Below are positions 6,792-8,969 of a stretch of 8,969 nucleotides of DNA, one piece after another. The notes beneath the pieces are model-generated. The model saw only the letters and a list, made by a program, of their open reading frames with translations. It was not told the DNA's origin and ran no database searches. Made by a program: the position numbers and the translations under genes. The first letter of the stretch is position 1. Each line of letters begins with the position of its first letter. Source of the DNA: Lachnospiraceae bacterium (GTDB taxonomy: Bacteria; Bacillota; Clostridia; Lachnospirales; Lachnospiraceae); NCBI GenBank assembly GCA_017477005.1, contig JAFUXY010000124.1, positions 1 to 8,969 of the forward strand, read 5' to 3'.

Positions 6792-6800
6792 CACCCCCTT
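6792..6800 (-). promoter_or_regulatory. Probable ribosome-binding site for the coiled-coil gene
   Basis: AAGGGGGTG matches the full anti-Shine-Dalgarno complement AAGGAGGTG except for one G that can pair as a wobble. The five-G core is 13 bases before ATG 6780, longer than ideal. It favours 6780 over 6819 but does not settle the start. Confidence 0.45.
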
Positions 6801-6852
6801 CGCTTTCGAACCCCGCCATTTCCCCTGAAACGGTTCCGCCAAGAAACCACCT

Positions 6853-8766
6853 CTATGAAACCAATGCGTCCCACTGCTCATACAGCCCCGCCAACAGATC
6901 GGCGATTTCCTTCTGCCGTTTGACGAGCGCTGAAAGCTTCTCTGAGTCCTTTGCGATCTCCTCTTTCAGAAAATCCGCATCGATTTCCTCGTTTTCCAAC
7001 TCCAACGCCTCTATTTCCTCTTCGATACGCCGTCTGTCGTTTTCCAGTTTTCGAAGCCTTGCGTTCTCTTCTTTTTTCTGCTTCCAATCCTCCTTGGACG
7101 ACGTACTGCGAGCCGCGGCGGACTCTTTGGACGCGTCTGTCCCGGAAGATAATATCTCCCGTTTTTCTAAATAGTAATCATAATTCCCCAGAAACTCCCG
7201 CAGTCCCTTCCCTGCCCTCAGCTCCAGGATTCGCATCGCTGTCTGATTGATAAAATAACGGTCATGCGAAACATAGAGCACCGTGCCGCCAAAGGACAAC
7301 AACGCCTGTCCCAAAATTTCCTTTGATTCCATATCCAGATGGTTGGTTGGCTCGTCGAGGATCAAAAAGTTGGCCCCCGAAAGCATCAATTTGCAGAGCG
7401 AGATCCGGCCTCGCTCTCCTCCGGATAATTCATAGATATATTTGAACGCATCGTCCGATTTGAACAAAAACGCCGCCAGGACATTCCGAATCTTTGTATC
7501 GGTCAGGTTGGGATAGGCGTTTTGCAGCTCTTCAAAAAGCGTCCGATTTTCATCGAGATTCTGCTGCTCTTGATCAAAGTATGCGATCGTCACGCCCGCC
7601 CCGATACGGACTACGCCTCCATCGGGAGGGATCACCTCGTTGATGATTTTCAAAATCGTCGTTTTGCCGCAGCCATTGTCGCCGATCAGCGCCACTCGCT
7701 CTCCACGCCCAATATAAAAATCCAGCCCCGCAAACAACGCCTTTTCATCAAAGGATTTTGAGAGATTTTCGACAGTAAGTACGTCCTTTCCGCTGGTCGA
7801 ATCCGGCATCAACGACAGCCGGATCCGCTCAGCTTCTTTCTCAGGGGCATCCATCCGCTCCATGGAATCGAGTTTTTTCTGTCGGCTTTCCGCGCGGCGA
7901 ATGGACTTCTCCCGATTGAAACGCTTGAGACCCTGAATGACCTCTTCTTGGTGGCGGATTTCCTTCTGCTGCTTGTCGTAGGCCCTGCGATAAGACTTTT
8001 GAAGCTCTGCTTTCTGCGACACGAATGAAGAATAGTTCCCATGATACAGCCGATTGTCCGAAGAACCGATATCTAATACATCGGTCGCGACCTTGTCCAA
8101 AAAATACCGGTCATGCGCGACCAACAGAACACCCTTTTTGTAATTTGCCAAAAACCCTTCGAGCCATTCGATCGAAGCCATATCCAAATGGTTGACAGGC
8201 TCATCCAACAACAGCAAATCCGGATTTTTCAGCAAAAGCCTGGCCAGATTCACCCGCGTCTTTTGCCCGCCGGACAATTCGCCCATAGGTTTTTTCAGAT
8301 CAGAATCCGAAAAACCGAGCCCCTTCAACACGCCGACGGCCTCGCTGCGGTAGGAATGGCCGCCCTCCGAGTCAAAGATATGCGACAGCGCATGGTATTC
8401 CTCAAGTATCTGATCCAGACCGTCCTTGGCGTCATCCATCTGCCGCTCCAGCTCCGCCAACCTCGCTTCCATCTCGAGAATATCGCTGCGTACAGACAAC
8501 ACATACGAATAGATATCGTCAAAATCCATCTCCAGATCTTGATACTGCTCGAGATATCCAATGCTTGAATCAGGGGCAACATGTACACTCCCGGCCGATT
8601 CCTCCAAGACCCCTGCAATAATATTCAAGAGCGTGGATTTCCCGCAGCCGTTTGGACCGACGATAGCCAACCGCTGGTTGTCGGACAACAAAAAGGAGAC
8701 CCCTTCGAACAGAACCCGCTCACCGAACTCTTTTTTCAGATTTGAAACGGAAAGAACCGTGCTCAA
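6853..8766 (-). CDS. ABC-F family ATPase (YdiF/Uup-like)
   Basis: A soluble protein of 637 residues with two ABC ATPase domains and no membrane segment, the ABC-F layout. Domain 1 has Walker A GPNGCGKS (37-44), LSGGQ (164-168), Walker B with LLLLDEPVNHLD (184-195) and switch His218. A charged linker (about 250-320) contains the KSIRRAESRQKKLDSMERM region typical of the P-site-tRNA-interaction motif. Domain 2 has GDNGCGKT (362-369), LSGGE (447-451), FLILDEPTNHLD (467-478) and His501. A C-terminal coiled coil spans about 556-637. ABC-F proteins bind the ribosomal E site and influence translation; some give antibiotic resistance. The layout looks like the housekeeping YdiF/Uup group, but resistance cannot be excluded by eye. 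The D-loop of domain 1 has Val where Thr is usual. The TTG start overlaps the upstream icd stop by four bases and has GAAGAGG 7 bases before it, so coupled translation is likely. Confidence 0.95.
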   Translation of the reverse strand: MSTVLSVSNLKKEFGERVLFEGVSFLLSDNQRLAIVGPNGCGKSTLLNIIAGVLEESAGSVHVAPDSSIGYLEQYQDLEMDFDDIYSYVLSVRSDILEMEARLAELERQMDDAKDGLDQILEEYHALSHIFDSEGGHSYRSEAVGVLKGLGFSDSDLKKPMGELSGGQKTRVNLARLLLKNPDLLLLDEPVNHLDMASIEWLEGFLANYKKGVLLVAHDRYFLDKVATDVLDIGSSDNRLYHGNYSSFVSQKAELQKSYRRAYDKQQKEIRHQEEVIQGLKRFNREKSIRRAESRQKKLDSMERMDAPEKEAERIRLSLMPDSTSGKDVLTVENLSKSFDEKALFAGLDFYIGRGERVALIGDNGCGKTTILKIINEVIPPDGGVVRIGAGVTIAYFDQEQQNLDENRTLFEELQNAYPNLTDTKIRNVLAAFLFKSDDAFKYIYELSGGERGRISLCKLMLSGANFLILDEPTNHLDMESKEILGQALLSFGGTVLYVSHDRYFINQTAMRILELRAGKGLREFLGNYDYYLEKREILSSGTDASKESAAARSTSSKEDWKQKKEENARLRKLENDRRRIEEEIEALELENEEIDADFLKEEIAKDSEKLSALVKRQKEIADLLAGLYEQWDALVS

Positions 8767-8969
8767 GACAAGGCCTCTTCCAAACGCTTCCGGATCGCTC
8801 CGATGAACGCTTCACTCGATAATTTGGTAGGATTGGGAAGAGAGGTAATCAACGCCAGATCACCGGTCATCTCGCCCGCTTCAATCGTAGAAATACAAGC
8901 CCCTTCGAGCTTGTCGGCAAAGGAGACCAGCGCCGGAATCCCATCCAGCTCGCCCCTTTTTCTAAGCGC
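8763..8969 (-). CDS. icd: NADP-dependent isocitrate dehydrogenase, C-terminal fragment
   Basis: The frame enters from the right edge and encodes 68 residues ending in TGA at 8765-8763. The segment RGELDGIPALVSFADKLEG, then ISTIEAGEMTGDLAL (26-40) and SLPNP (43-47), matches the C-terminus of the homodimeric, eukaryote-like NADP isocitrate dehydrogenases. For comparison, human IDH1 has a segment resembling IETIEAGFMTKDLA. The enzyme oxidatively decarboxylates isocitrate to 2-oxoglutarate, giving NADPH and a precursor for glutamate. The catalytic residues lie outside the window. The final codons contain the ribosome-binding site of the following ABC-F gene. Identification rests on this short tail only, but the match is distinctive. 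Isopropylmalate dehydrogenase is a less likely alternative. Confidence 0.85.
   Translation of the reverse strand, partial: ALRKRGELDGIPALVSFADKLEGACISTIEAGEMTGDLALITSLPNPTKLSSEAFIGAIRKRLEEALS
8774..8780 (-). promoter_or_regulatory. Ribosome-binding site for the ABC-F gene
   Basis: GAAGAGG lies 7 bases before TTG 8766, inside the last codons of icd. Together with the four-base TTGA overlap it supports the TTG start and translational coupling to icd. Confidence 0.6.

Noticed and set aside
6781..6819. A start of the coiled-coil protein at ATG 6819
   Set aside because: Its AGGGG is only two bases from the codon, the added residues are low-complexity Gly/Glu/Lys, and the remembered family start is MDEETF. 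It is kept as a possible alternative only.

Overview
This window reads as a chromosomal housekeeping segment of a Clostridia-type Firmicute, most likely a member of the Lachnospiraceae. That assignment rests on recognised protein styles: the glycogen synthase, the YebC beginning MSGHSKFANIKHKK, the CorC-like CBS protein without a membrane domain, and a coiled-coil protein whose N-terminus I associate with that family. No search was run. All nine genes lie on the minus strand, so transcription runs from high to low coordinates. I see no mobile element, tRNA, rRNA, CRISPR array or prophage gene.

In the direction of transcription, the window opens with the C-terminal 68 residues of an NADP-type isocitrate dehydrogenase (8969-8763). 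Its stop overlaps the TTG start of an ABC-F ATPase (8766-6853) by four bases. Next come an uncharacterised coiled-coil protein (6780-6112), an ADP/ATP-dependent NAD(P)H-hydrate dehydratase (6076-5117), alanine racemase (5114-3930) and a cytoplasmic CBS-pair CorC/HlyC-domain protein (3912-3067). Gaps between these genes are 2 to 72 bases, which suggests one operon. A 107-base gap with a good sigma-A-like promoter candidate precedes yebC (2959-2231) and the glycogen synthase glgA (2167-716). A textbook intrinsic terminator (692-666) follows glgA.

Beyond the terminator lies the start of a membrane protein of the heparan-alpha-glucosaminide N-acetyltransferase/DUF1624 type. It starts at TTG 621 and runs off the left edge. 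Between it and the terminator is a perfect 9-bp inverted repeat (640-669) that coincides with a weak promoter candidate.

The genes do not form one pathway. They cover central metabolism (icd), ribosome-associated functions (ABC-F, YebC), nicotinamide-nucleotide repair (NnrD), D-alanine supply for the cell wall (Alr), a possible ion-transport accessory role (CorC-like) and glycogen synthesis (GlgA). I found no convincing undescribed multi-gene system. The items most worth a second look are the uncharacterised coiled-coil protein and the inverted repeat next to the terminator. Three of the eight genes whose start is visible use TTG, and three have an AGGGGG-type ribosome-binding site.
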